Source of the DNA: Abelmoschus esculentus
Lineage: Eukaryota > Streptophyta > Magnoliopsida > Malvales > Malvaceae
NCBI GenBank assembly: GCA_035048815.1
Contig: JAUCBN010000011.1
Coordinates: forward strand, 16,446,001-16,510,000
Direction of reading: 5' to 3'
Length of the DNA stretch: 64,000 nt
In this document: in pieces, positions 11,293-23,213 of the stretch
Layout of the letters: each line of letters begins with the position of its first letter
Numbering within the stretch: position 1 is the stretch's first letter
The notes under the pieces: generated by a model
The model's database searches: none
What the model was told of the DNA's origin: nothing
Seen by the model: only the letters and a program-made list of their open reading frames with translations
Position numbers and translations under genes: made by a program

Positions 11293-11417
11293 TCATCAGT
11301 TCGATTGAATCCCTTTTAAAGGGATTCAAATCGAAAACCAACCCAACTCAAACTCTACCTAATCCCTTAATCCTCTCCTACAAACTCTCAACACCCAAAA
11401 ATCAAATCCCATGAAAG

Positions 11418-12389
11418 CAGGACACTGCCCACGTTTCTGTCTTCTCATTTTTTCAGATTTTTTTTCTTTTTTTAATATTTTATTATTTATATATTAGTTA
11501 TATTAAATATTATTATTATTTATTTATATTATATATATAAAACACGAGAAATTCGTGTTGACAACCTATGACACGTGTAACATAATTGATCACTTAATTA
11601 CGTGTTAAATTTTATAATAGCAATATACATTATACATATGTGCCCACTATTATTAAATTTTAATTCAACATAAAAATCTAAAAAAAGAAAAAAAAATATA
11701 TAAAATTATGTGGACAAGCCCACGTCATCCACTCTCCCCACATTTTGCCTATAAATAGGCGTGGGATTTGCCTTGCTCAAGGACCAACAAGGAGCCTTTG
11801 GGGAGTAAATAAGAGAGCAGAGCTCGCTCGCCCAAGAATTAGGGGAAACCATCGGTTCACTTGGGTCTTATTTTTAAGATTCGATCTAATTAAAAAATTT
11901 TAGTGGTATCGTGGTAGATCTCGGTGAGAGTCACTCTGGGTAGTCGTTCGAACTTTTAAGTATATTTTTTTTCTCATTTATATTTATGTTGTATTTTGAA
12001 TATTTTTAATGAAAGTAGTTTATTAATTTAGTTTATATTTAGATTTTAATTTATGTTTTAGATAAGCATTTATTTATGTTTTAGATTATTATTTTATTTA
12101 ATTAGTATTTATATTTTCATGTATTTATTATGTATTTATTTTTTATGTGGTGTATTTAATTTATTTATTATGTTTAAATTGCATGAATGAAATATTAATT
12201 TGTTAATGTGGGCCCCTAAATTTGGTCGTAAGCGAGGCCAGTACCAATATGGTGGTAGTGGTTCGGGCGCCTACCTTCAAGTTTAGGTGCTTTAAAATAA
12301 ATGCACACGTCTAATTAAAAATTAATTCGATCGTCAAATTAGTCCAAAAAAATTTAATATTATTAAAGCGGTAATTAAACAAAATACTA
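11418..12389 (+). repeat. LTR-like sequence with promoter
   Basis: AT-rich DNA continuous with the right inverted arm. It has a good TATA box at 11750, a leader-like AACAAGGAGCC segment, and then a long TTTATTTATG-rich stretch. Its organisation suggests the U3-R-U5 of an LTR reading rightward and ending near 12660. No second LTR in the same orientation is present in the window. Confidence 0.5.
11750..11757 (+). promoter_or_regulatory. TATA box of LTR-like promoter
   Basis: TATAAATA inside GCCTATAAATAGGCGTGG. It is followed about 30 bp downstream by CTCAAGGACCAACAAGG, a plausible transcription start region. Confidence 0.55.
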
Positions 12390-12660
12390 ACTTTAGGCGG
12401 TGTAGGAGTGCTAATCTTTCCCCATCCGTAACCGACTCCCGAACCCTAATTTTATCAAATCTCTAGTTTTATGATGTTCGGTCTACCTAAACGGCCGGTG
12501 ACGACTCTAACTTTTCCAAAATTATTTTTAAATCAAAAAATCTCATGTGGAAGACATGATTTTCAAAACGAACACAAAAAATGTTTTCCAACATTGAAAA
12601 GAACATTTTAGCGATACACTTATTCGTAGATTTTTTTTACATCGCTACCCATAGTAACTT
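12390..12660 (-). repeat. LTR-like arm, right of the inverted pair
   Basis: The reverse complement contains GGAAAAGTTAGAGTCGTCAC, CGGCCGTTTAGGTAGACCG and GGGTTCGGGAGTCGGTTACG, matching the arm at 8736-9010 block by block. It ends near ACATCGCTACC, the inverse of the TGTCGCGACC-like start. Confidence 0.6.
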
Positions 12661-13595
12661 GTACCATAAGCAGAATCCAAAAATATGCTAACATAACTTG
12701 TTTATTAAGAGACATTTCTAAATACCTCACTCATATTTTATCATATTCCAATTTTATAATTATCAATACCATGATAAATTAGGCCTTGCATACATATTCT
12801 TTTTACACAAAAATCATATATCTATAACCCAAAACATATACATGTTAAGGAATATAATCATATGTCTAATACATAATTATCTAATTGGAACCATCATCCT
12901 AGGAGTAAATACAATTGAATCACTTAATTCAACTAAAACTATAGGTGTGACTTGCAATACTTGACTTCAACCAAAATACGAACTTTAAACAACCTGCAAT
13001 GCATGATTATAAATGCATTAAACTTATATAACTTAAGTGAGGAAGCAAACATCGAACCATAAAGCATGTAACACATAATTTCAATGAATCACACGTCCAA
13101 ATACACAATCACATAGTAAAATTTGTTACTTGTGTCTTAATTTAACATATAGGTATTTTGATGTACAATATAGTTTATCTAAGCTATATTATACAATAAT
13201 TTGATCTTATAAAGAATCAACTTGGCACAATGAAGTCTTCATTAGAATTGGCAAGTATTCATTAGTTTTCAATTCTTAATAAAACTTATTAGATCTTTCA
13301 GAATTTATTAGGGATTTCGATTTTGGGCTCACCATGAGCTTATTAATTTTCAGGTTCACCTAGAGCTTACAAATTTCTGGACTCACCTAGAGTTTATCAA
13401 TTCTCTTTTGATATTCGTATTTAACATTTTATTAGCTCATGTCTTTTACTTGTTTTCTTTAAATCACACATTTGATCACGAATATATTGGTCCGAGTTTG
13501 ACCATATAAGTCCAGGCGATACTTAGATAGAACACATAGCAATGACTAGTATTTAAACATATCACATACAATTGGAGCATCCCCCAAGCTATAGC
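12661..13595. other. AT-rich LTR-like DNA with a 27-bp triplet
   Basis: No gene seen. At 13321-13400 a ~27-bp unit (GGCTCACC.TGAGCTTATTAA and relatives) is present three times in tandem. This is the target DNA of the large Athila-like element that begins at 13596. Confidence 0.5.
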
Positions 13596-14556
13596 TGATG
13601 AGTGCCCAAAAGTCCTCATTTTTACATTATTTTCCCTCTCAACTATTGTTAATAAGGACATATTTAAAGGCGATAATAGATATTTCTGTTTATTTTCCAT
13701 ATTTTAGCATTCGTACATTGATTTAATGAATTTATTTATTATTTGGCATAAAACAGATGCATATGATGAATTTCTTTCTTAGACATGAATTATATCGTAT
13801 GACGAGCCAAAAGATGGATGCTGAATTGCAGAATAGCACCCGCCACGACAACACTTTTGGAGGCCGCGACAGCAGCATAAAGACAACAATTGGTGCTTGA
13901 CAGAGAGAGAAAAAGTTGCCGAAAGCAATGGATATAAAGCGAGAGAAAGAAGAAGCAATTTAAGGAGTCAAAGCCCTGGTTCAAGTCAAACGCGGGAAAG
14001 AAGAGTTATTTTAGGAAATAAAAATAAAGTTTTTTAGTTAATTAAGAGTAGTAATTCCTTTATTTTAAGAACTCTTTCCTTGCATGGAAGACTTTAACCT
14101 ATGGCTTAGACTATAAACCCCCCCTTAGGTCTAGGTTTAGAGGGGAGTCGGTTTTACACACACATCAATCTTTAGCTGCCGACCACATTATGTTCTAACT
14201 TCTTCGGAGGTTTAGGTTGATTGTGGAGTAGTTAGAGAAAAAGATTGCATAGTTCTTGATATTTATTAATGCAAAACTTATTTTATAGTTTATTCTCTCT
14301 TGTCACTCAACTTTCTTTGCATATGAGCTCAAGATGATAAGTATGTGAAGAAAAATCTATTTGTCTAATATCGAGAGAGTTAGGCTCACGAAACGAGAGA
14401 ATACGGTCTTTGCTCAAGGGTATTGACTAATCTAATTAAGAGATTAACCGCCTAGGATTTCAGCGACTAACAAGACGCATGTGTTTGGTTGTTGTTCACC
14501 CTTGAGTCACGTCGGGATGTATCATCAAGACGTGTATTTCAACAGTTCTCTTCGCT
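13596..14556 (+). repeat. 5' LTR, lacking its U5 end
   Basis: Matches 23214-24160 over almost its whole length, including TTTAGAGGGGAGTCG and AACTTCTTCGGAGGTTTAG, but the match stops at CAACAGTTCTCTTCGCT. The 3' LTR runs about 400 bp further. TATA-like ACTATAAACC lies near 14112. Confidence 0.85.
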
Positions 14557-14784
14557 CAATTTTACTACCTATTATTTCTGCACCCTTTTCTTTTTCTTTT
14601 TACTTATTTTATTTAGTTCATATTTTTAGTTTATTTTAGTTTATAAGGGTTGTTCTGTGTATGACCAGGTCCAATCCGACTATCGATCAATATCCTTACA
14701 ATCCAAAAATCGAAAAGACAACACGAGATCTAAAACGTAAGACATGCGAAAAAATGAACGCAGAAGCTGGCCAACAATGCGGGT

Positions 14785-17264
14785 ATGAATGCCACCGTGG
14801 AAGACAACCGTGGTACTTTCGTAGTTGTTGATCCAGTAAACATCCCAAGACAGGAACGTGTACGAACCGTTCGAGATTATTTAGAGGAAGATTTAGATGG
14901 GTTAACTCCTTTCGTTGTGATGCCTAAGATAGAGGCAGAGCACTTCGAATTAAAACCGGTCATGTTCAACATGATCAACACATTAGGCCAGTTTGGGGGT
15001 TTGGCCAATGAAGATGCTCGGTAGCATCTTAAATCCTTTTTGGAAATTTGTAACTCGTTTAAGCTGTAGCGAGTCTCATCCGATATCCTTAAGTTGAAAT
15101 TGTTCTCCTATTCACTAAGGGATAAGATAAAATCTTGGTTAAATAACCTCCAGCCGGGATCGTTGAACTCATAGACAGAACTATGACGAAGCTTCCTTGC
15201 CAGATTCAGTTACACAAATATGACTGATAAAATAAGAAATGATATAACATCCTTTAGGCAAGATGAAGACGAGTCAATGTATGAGGCCTGAGAAAGATAC
15301 AGAGAACTATAAAAAAATGCCCCATGCATGGTCTACCTAAATGGACCCAAGTATCCATCTTCTACAATGCAGTTAACACCCTTACGAGGATGATGCTTGA
15401 TACTTCCGCCAATGGCACACTCTTAGATTGTCCACCCCGTGAGAGTTTAGAGATTTTGGATAGGTTGACAAAGAATAATTATCAACACCCAATCACCAGA
15501 AGAGGCATAACTAGGTGAGGTATGACAAATCCTGAATCTTCAGATTCTATTCTAGCCCAATTATCCGCCTTGACAAACATGGTGAAAGATCTGCAAAAAC
15601 CGAGTCAAGTTTGAGAAGTTAAAGCAGTCACTATTTTCTGCGAAATATTTGGTGACAACCATAACTCGAACGCATACCCGCACGATCCAGAATCTTTCTT
15701 CTATGTTGAAAACTTTAATAGAAACAATATGTCCAACAATTACAACCCATCATGGAGGAAATACCCTAACTTCTCATGGAGTAATCTCAATAATGCACTT
15801 AACCCACAAAACCAATCCGTGCAATCCATCGGATTCCAGTAGAACAACAGATTTACTCAGCAACAGATACTGCTGCAGGTACTGCCACCGCAACAGACAA
15901 CAAATGTCCAAACTCTGGGGAACACATTGCAAACCTTTATGGCTCAGACTGGTGCCTATATTGCAAACACTAATAAGTTTATCGAAAGAGCCGACAATTT
16001 CATGGACAGAACAGAAATGAGAATGCAAAATAATGAAGCCGCTCTCAAATCACTGGAAACCACAATAGGAAAAATGACACAACAAATAAAAAACAGACCC
16101 GTAGGAGGCCTCCCTAGAGATACTGAAGTCTCTAGAACTGGTCCTCGTGAACAATGCAAAGTCAAATCTACCAGAAGTGGTTTACAACTGAAGGATCCTG
16201 AAATACCTGCTCAAACAGTAGGCAAGACCCCTGAAATAGTAGCCCCCCCAAAAGCTACTGATGAAGCATCTAAGGCAAAGGAACCATCAGATATTATCGA
16301 TAACACTGCTGAAGCAAAAAATGTCGTAGCCACACCGCAGATAGGTTTTCAATTCAATGAGAAGATTGAAGACCTGCGTCTGCCACCACCTTTTCCAAAA
16401 AGGTTAAAACAGCAAAAGCAAGAGTATCAGTCCAAGAAATTTCTAGATATCCTTAAACAAATACATATAAACATACCTTTGGTGGAGGCAATCAAGCAAA
16501 TGCCCAACTATGCCAAGTTCCTTAAGGATATTATATCCAAAAGGACAAAAATTGGAGAATTTGAAACGATTGTCGCAACAGAAGGGTGTGTAGCAATGCT
16601 ACATAACATGGTCACAACTAAAAGAAAAGATCCTGATAGTTTCACAATACCATGTTCTATCGGTGATCAATACGTGGGTAAGACATTATATGACTTAGGC
16701 GCTAACATTAATCTAATGCCGAAGTCAGTATTCCAAAAGCTAGGCATCGGGCAGGTAAAACCAACAACAGTGATACTGCAGCTAGCAGACCGCTCTTACG
16801 TGAAACTGGAAGGAAAAATTGAAGATATTCTGATAAGGGTGGATAAATTTATCTTTCCTACGAAATTCTTAATTCTTGATTGTAAAGCAAATGAACATGC
16901 TCCAATCATATTGGGAAGACCTTTCCTAGCCACGGGTAGAATATTGATCGACTGCAAGAAAGGCGAACTGGTCATAAGGGTCAATGACCAACAAGTAAAG
17001 ATCAATGTATTTAAAACTCTAAAGCATCAGGACGAACCAGATAAATACCAAAGAATTGAAGCTAAAGCTGAGTTTAACTTCAATACAGAAATAGATTGCC
17101 TGATCAAACCCTGCCGAGGTAACTCACCCCTTGAGCAACAATACATTCGAAAGAAACCACCTGATGAGGAGACAACAACTAGAACATCAGTTTCTCCTCC
17201 ATCCAAAAAGGGGAAGATGGTTGCTAACGAAGATACATTTTATTGCACTTCTGCAGTAACCTAA
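14785..17264 (+). pseudogene. Athila-type gag-protease
   Basis: The N-terminal gag (14785-15518) carries the conserved blocks FELKPVMFNMINTLGQFGG, LKLFSYSLRDKIKSWLNNLQ and SFRQDEDESMYEA, but it is broken by about six stops (first TAG at 15022). From about 15700 one frame is nearly open, with a single TAG near 15838. It continues uninterrupted from 15927 to 17264 (445 codons): coiled region FMDRTEMRMQNNEAALKSLE, charged linker, then an aspartic protease at about 16645-17000 with YDLGANINLMP, VKLEGKIEDI and PIILGRPFLATG. The usual active-site D-S/T-G is D-L-G here, as I recall for many Athila-like proteases. The reading frame ends in a natural-looking TAA with no pol behind it. Confidence 0.85.
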
Positions 17265-17712
17265 AATTCTATCTCTTTGTCCCTATTTATTTTTATGTTT
17301 TAGGAATTAGACTTTAGTTTCCAGTTTTAGGAATTAGGTTTAAATTTTTCGCAATTTAGTTTCAAACTTTTAAAATTTTCCCACAATTTTAATATTATTA
17401 TTTTCAATTTTTAGGTCCAATAAAGAAGATAAAATAAAAGATGACCAAGCCCAAAACGCGACCCAACTCAAGACAAAAATATCTCGGCGGGAAACTTGCC
17501 GCCCAAGTTCGAAGCCGCATCGTTTCTTCCACCTAGTGGAGGCCAGCTGGAATGGCGTAGCGTGCAAGCCACGAATAATGACATCACTACTGCCGCACCA
17601 ACGGTTGGCCGCCTTCGTCTATAAATAGATAAGCAAGGTTCATCTTTTCCACACTTCTTCTCCACTACTTTTACTCTGCCAAAATCCCTCTTCGTTTGTC
17701 CACAAGTAAAAC
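17265..17712 (+). other. Spacer between the two retroelement ORFs
   Basis: No gene. T-rich sequence, then a more GC-rich block (17450-17610) leading to a TATA box and a short leader before the second ORF. Confidence 0.5.
17620..17627 (+). promoter_or_regulatory. Internal TATA box before the second ORF
   Basis: TATAAATA within CGTCTATAAATAGATAAGC, 93 bp upstream of the ATG at 17713. Its position suggests a separate promoter for the second ORF; this is inference from motif and spacing only. Confidence 0.45.
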
Positions 17713-20700
17713 ATGCCAACCCCAAGACCAACCTCTGCCGGAGCGACAACATTCAAGAGATTCACAATCGTAGATGTAGAGAGAGATTACAACTGTAATT
17801 TCAAGGCATGGACAATCTGGGAAGAATAAGGCTTCCACTACACCGATGAAGATGATCTAGTGTTGGAAGCCTTCCTATTGTCCAAAATAACCTTACAGAG
17901 ATGGCAACAGTTTGCTAGGAAGCCAGATTTAGAGAATATTAACTAGGTTCAAGAATTCTATGCTCACAGACCGCTGTCAAACAATCTCTACATTTTTGTC
18001 TGCGGCAGAGCCATTCAGTAGCAGATATGACCATCAATGTGATCTTCGGGCTGCATATTGAAGACGATGAACATGCCACCTTTGCTGCTGCCCTAACTGC
18101 CACTGACTTCGAATCAATGAAAACAGAGCTTTGTGTGTTCGGAACTGAATAGAATACGAGAAAACACTGCGGCTCTATTAGCCACCGAGATCTCAAACTA
18201 GAGGCAAAGCTTTGGAATAAATTCGTTAAAAGAAACCTGATGCCAACATCCCACAACCAAACAGTAGACCGCCCAAGACTTGCTCTGATTCACTCGATAA
18301 TTCACAACAGGCGGATTAACATCGGCCAAATCACCAACGAGCAAATATTCGACTGTGCCGAGAAGGACAGAGGTATGCTCTATTTCCCTTGTCTTATTTC
18401 AAACCTATGCCGCCTTGAACGAGTTCATTCACTACCACCCGAAACATGGACACTGACGAGGAAAGACTGGACACACTACAAGACATTTCTAGTATTGTGA
18501 CAAATTTATTTTTTTTACAAAATTATTTTTGTCACTATTAGTATTTTTATTGTGATAATAAATTAACTTTAGTTTAAATTAGAAATATATATATAGTTTT
18601 CACAAAATTTAAATCCGTCATAATATTTTGATACAATTAACAAATTTTATATGATATATGGTGACAAAATATATTTTGTTATCATTGTTTGTCATAAATG
18701 TTTCCCTCCATTTATTTGGCGCCAAAAAAAGATATATAATGACAAATTTTGTAACTATATATTATATATATTACAAAAAATTTATCAAAATAAATAATTA
18801 AAATATTTTTTGTGATAAATTATGTTTGTATTTATATATTTGAGATATACTGACAAAATTTATTGTCATAAAATTTTCTTTCTTTTTTGGCATAAAAAAA
18901 TAATATAGCAACATGATTTGTAACTATAAGTTATAGTTGTTGTTAAAAAAATACTATAAATAATGAAATTCATGTTTTTTGTGATAAATTTTGTTTGTAA
19001 TTATAGATTATAATTATTGTAATAAAATTTATTATTATAAAATATTTTTCTCGAACGTTTGGCGTAAAAAAATCATATAGTGATAAATTTTGTAACTCTA
19101 AGTTATACATATTTTTATAAAAAACATTATCACAATAAAAAATGATATTTACGATTTTTATGATAAATTAATTTTATAGTTATATAGTTTAACTATAGTA
19201 ATAAAATTTATTCTCATATTTTTTTTGTACTAAAAAATCATATAATGACAAATTTTGTAACTATATGTTATACTTATTTTTATATAAAAATATTATCCCG
19301 ATAAATAATAACATTTAAGTTTTTTATGTTAAATTATGTTTTTAATTATTTATTTTATCGTGAAAAAATATATTGACATAAATATTTATAAAATATATTA
19401 TAATTATAATTTATATTTTTTAAAATTATGTTAAATTAGGTTTTAGCTATTTATTTTGGGGATTTTTAAAAAAAATTTAAATCAAAAAGTCAAAAACAAT
19501 CTCGGTAAAGAAAGAATATATATTGAGATATTTTTTTACCTTTAATGAAAGAGTGAGTTTTCATATTCGATATTAATATTTCTTATGCTTTTGGTAATTA
19601 ATAATAAATATTAAGATATTTTTTACCTTTTCAAACTACCTATTTAAATATTTAAATTATTATTAACAAAGTTTATTTTAATTATTAATTTTTAATAAAA
19701 ACCCAAAAATACTACTTAACAAAGCATATTTTAATTCTTATTTATAATAATATTAATAAATTATTATTGTTAAATATTTAAAAATTATTATTATTATGCT
19801 TACATAGATTTTTAAAATTTATTATTATTATTGTTATTAATTATATTAATAATAATAATATTAAAATAAAATTTTATTTAAAATAAATAAATCAAGTTTC
19901 CTTATTTTTTAGAGCATGAATTGTTTTTATATTAATAAAGTTTCTCTCTTAATATTATGGAAAATATTAGATTTGGGAGGAAAATTCAGAAAATTTTATT
20001 TTTTTCTCTTATAAACATGGTTTTTTGTCAAACCCTAATTATAATTTTATTTAGCCGTCCTAAGTCATTATCTCAATGTCATCTTGGAGAGGAAAAACAA
20101 AACTGTAAGTTTTTCTCTTTATATTTCATCTTATCTAGTATATTACGATCTATAATTTATGGTTCATAATTTAATTTTTTATTTTTCTAGGAAATAATGT
20201 ATAAGAACCAAAGAGTGAGAATTTCTTCATCAACTCTGGTTGATTCTAATCAACAAAAATAATCAAAATCTAATAAACATAATGAGTCGATGAACAATCA
20301 AGGTAATATTTTAATTAGTGTGAGCGTGTATTTTCAATTTATTAGAGCCAATGATTATATATATTTGATTGGGTTTTATTCCTTGTTTTAGATGTTTCTT
20401 TTCTTGCTTGATACTTTTTATTGGTTTCAATTTAATAATAAAGTTTGCTTTGTTAAAGTATAGAGATATAAACACCTAAATACATATATAATCAACATTT
20501 GCTTGCATTATTTTTGATTTATTAATTTATAGTGTTTTATAACATTTATTTGATATAATTTTGATATGTTTAGAGAATGTTACGTTCGACGATCAAAATA
20601 TTAACAAGTTTTTTCTCTAAAGTTCAATACAATTCAACTTACAAAATATGTCAAGTGAGACAATGCCAATTGAATTTTTGAATAGTCAAGATAAGTTATT

Positions 20701-22303
20701 TTTAACCAAAAAGATTCATAATAAATTATGAAACATTTATTTAATAAAAATAAAATTTTATAATAATTATTGATTTATCTTTAAAAATAATTATGAAAAT
20801 TAATATATTTCACAATAACAAATTGTAACAAAGATATTTAGTCACAAAAATAAATTTATCACTAAATTATTTATGACAAATATTATTTTGGTTACAAAAA
20901 CAACTTATGACAAATATTATTTTGGTAAAAAAAAAACAATTTATAACAAATATTATTTTAGAGAAAAATAAATTTATCATAAAAATAATTTACGACTAAT
21001 ATTTATTTAGTCACCATAACAATTTATGATAAATGTTTTTTTTATAAGAAACTTTTAGTGATAACATAAAATTAGTTAATTTTTTTTTTGTTATAATATG
21101 TATTTTTATCACAAAAATCATTTTTATTTGGTGTTATAATTTAAGTTAGTTGTGACAAAACTTTAATTTTTGTGGCAAAAAGTATTTTATTCTAACAAAT
21201 ATTTTATCTCATTAAGTTATATTTACTAACAAAATAATATAAGTGAAATTATTTTTTCTCACAATATATATTTTTTCATAAAAGTATTATATATTATATA
21301 TTAAAATACAAGTTAATTGTGAAAAAACGTACTTCTCATGAGAAAATAATTAATTTTTTTGTGAAAAATATTTTGCGAGGATAAAATAATAGTAATAACA
21401 AAATTTGATTGTTACAAAAATGATATAAAATGGAAACAAACATATTTTTTTTCATAATATACTTTACATGACGGGATTGTTTTAACAAACATGGTAACAA
21501 ACAAAAATTGTTAAAATAAATATATCATGACAAATTTAATATTTTTAGTGATAAATAATTTTGTTATAATATTATCAATTTCTTGTAGTGACACGGGAAA
21601 TTTACATGAGAAGAATGCAAGTGGAAGAAGTTACTCCACAGTCATATATCCCTCCAACCGCAGAACTAGAACCCGCCTAGGTCTCTCACCAAGTAGACCC
21701 AGCTGAGCACACAACAACAGGACTCCTGGAGATCCTATAAAGGATGGAGAGAAGGCAGTTAGTCTCGTGACATACATCCGAAGTTTAATAGTGCCATCAT
21801 CGCCACCATACATGATGCACTCCCAGCATGCTCGACAGTCTTCCCAAACTTCCAGTCGAGCTCTCCACGCCTCAGCCTCCCCTACACATGCTCACTTAGC
21901 ACCAGCCTCAACAACAATCCCTCTATCTCCAGCCGTATCAACTGCCGCATCAGAAGCTACACAAGCCCTCTCGGCAACTTTGGTAGCTACTCTAGACAAA
22001 TCTACCACATTAACCTAGAGTGACTCTAAAGAGGACCTGACAAGCCAAGTAAAGGCTGTCGACAAATACATTGCTACAACACAAGGAGGGCAAAAGCGAA
22101 AGACAACCTCCTCCTCTCTATTCATCCTGGATACGGAGGAATCGCAGTAAGACCCCACTCACGTTTGTATCCAACCACCACGCTCGGCAAAGAAACCGAT
22201 GGTGAGCCTACCGAAGCTAACCACCAAGCAGTCGCCCAAAACCCGCCGCAAGCTCCTCATCGACAGTGACTCTGAAGATTCATTCAGGTCCAAAGAATTT
22301 TAA
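17713..22303 (+). pseudogene. Putative plant transposon protein (retroelement ORF2), split by CACTA
   Basis: Starts at ATG 17713 (PTPRPTSAGATTFKRF). It continues through FARKPDLENIN and VQEFYAHRPLSNNLYIFVCG; compare the REFYAN and VFVRGK blocks of the family. Next come VIFGLHIEDDE and LMPTSHNQTVDRPRLALIHS, then RRINIGQITNEQIFDCAEKD and RGMLYFPCLISNLC. These blocks match a domain often annotated 'putative plant transposon protein', of unknown function, found in Athila-like and other retroelements. Stops at 17827, 17944 and later break it. The CACTA element at 18474-21590 interrupts it after RKDWT. The C-terminal half resumes at 21591 (MRRMQVEEVTPQSY, ILxRMERRQ) and ends in an acidic tail, SDSEDSFRSKEF, before TAA at 22301. 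Confidence 0.8.
18474..21590. mobile_element. CACTA (En/Spm) non-autonomous element
   Basis: The left end CACTACAAGACATTT and right end TTTCTTGTAGTG form the CACTA terminal inverted repeat, flanked by the 3-bp duplication ACA (18471-18473, 21591-21593). Length 3,117 bp. Long subterminal regions on both sides are full of short repeated words such as GACAAATTTTGTAACTAT and its complement-like forms, as expected of En/Spm subterminal binding regions. No TNPD-type transposase is visible. The middle (19950-20320) is less repetitive and may hold small exons, for example AG|GAAATAATG...TCAAG|GTAAT at about 20191-20302, but I recognise no protein. Confidence 0.88.
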
Positions 22304-23200
22304 AGGGAGATATATTTTTCTTTTTTTCTTATTTTTTTTCTTTTCTTTTATTTCTGGTTATTTTTCCTTTCTCTGCTAGGATATCCATGCATTGAGGATA
22401 ATGCATCTCTTGAGTTTGAGGAGCATTTATCTAATTTTGTAATATGTAAATGCAATGTATGGAAGTAATCAAATTATCTCATTACTGCCTTAAATCGTGT
22501 CATAATTTAATCATTTACTACAAATTTTTTAAGTTTGTTGAATTTTATTGACACTTCCTCGGCAATAACATATTCTCCAACTGCCATAGTAGTCTGCATC
22601 ATTCACCAGACTTGAATTCTGAAAGGTTTGCTAGGATTAGTACTTAGGATTAAACTATGAGCCTGAAAACACCCTAAACACTACTAATCTTAGTTGATTA
22701 TAACATTTCTTTTCATTGACAAGCAATTAGGACTTAGACTTAGATTTTAACTAAAGGTGTCTATCATCGGCTCTAGTTTAGTCCATAGAGGTGCCCATCA
22801 CTAGCTCTAGGACTTAGATTTCTCCCATTTACTAGAGGTACCTATCACCGGCTCTAGTAAGAATAACTAAACACTTGAGGTGCCTAAAACCGGCTCAAGA
22901 AATATAAGTTTATAGCAATATAGATTTATATATCAAGGATTGAGAGAAGAAAAAGAAAAGAAACAAGATCTTAGTCGGAAGTCTTGAGCTAAGAAAAGGA
23001 TTAAAACTTAGAAAATCAGCTTTGACGTAGCTACGCACACACCCACTAAGACTCATAGTCTAGTTTCGAGGAATTCCTAAAACCTGGAAGAGGCTGAGTT
23101 AAGAAAGGATTTCTGCCGCGACAGGCAGGATGATATATTATTTTAAAATTCCTTACTTAAAAATTTATTTTTTGCATTGCTTGAGGATAAGCAATAGTTC
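22304..23200 (+). other. Retroelement 3' untranslated region
   Basis: Pyrimidine-rich start, then sequence with no coding signal. It includes ATTGAGGATAATGCATCT and TTGAGGATAAGCAATAG, phrases common just before polypurine tracts in Athila-like elements. Confidence 0.6.
22766..22905. repeat. Four short repeats, AGGTGCC..CACCGGCTCTAG
   Basis: Imperfect copies at about 22766, 22800, 22847 and 22881: AGGTGTCTATCATCGGCTCT, AGGTGCCCATCACTAGCTCT, AGGTACCTATCACCGGCTCT, AGGTGCCTAAAACCGGCTCA. The spacers differ in length (about 34-47 bp between starts). Confidence 0.75.
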
Positions 23201-23213
23201 AAGTTTGGGGGGG
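23201..23213 (+). other. Polypurine tract
   Basis: AAGTTTGGGGGGG abuts the TGATAAG start of the 3' LTR, the expected place for the plus-strand primer of reverse transcription. Confidence 0.8.

Noticed and set aside
13476..13984. Minus-strand frames of 64-74 codons
   Set aside because: Located in LTR and flanking repeat sequence, with no homology or context to support a gene.
17370..18256. Minus-strand frames of 65-105 codons
   Set aside because: Shadows of the plus-strand retroelement ORF2 and its leader.
19957..20169. 70-codon frame in the CACTA element
   Set aside because: Hydrophobic and AT-driven; no similarity to TNPA/TNPD that I can see, so not called as a gene.
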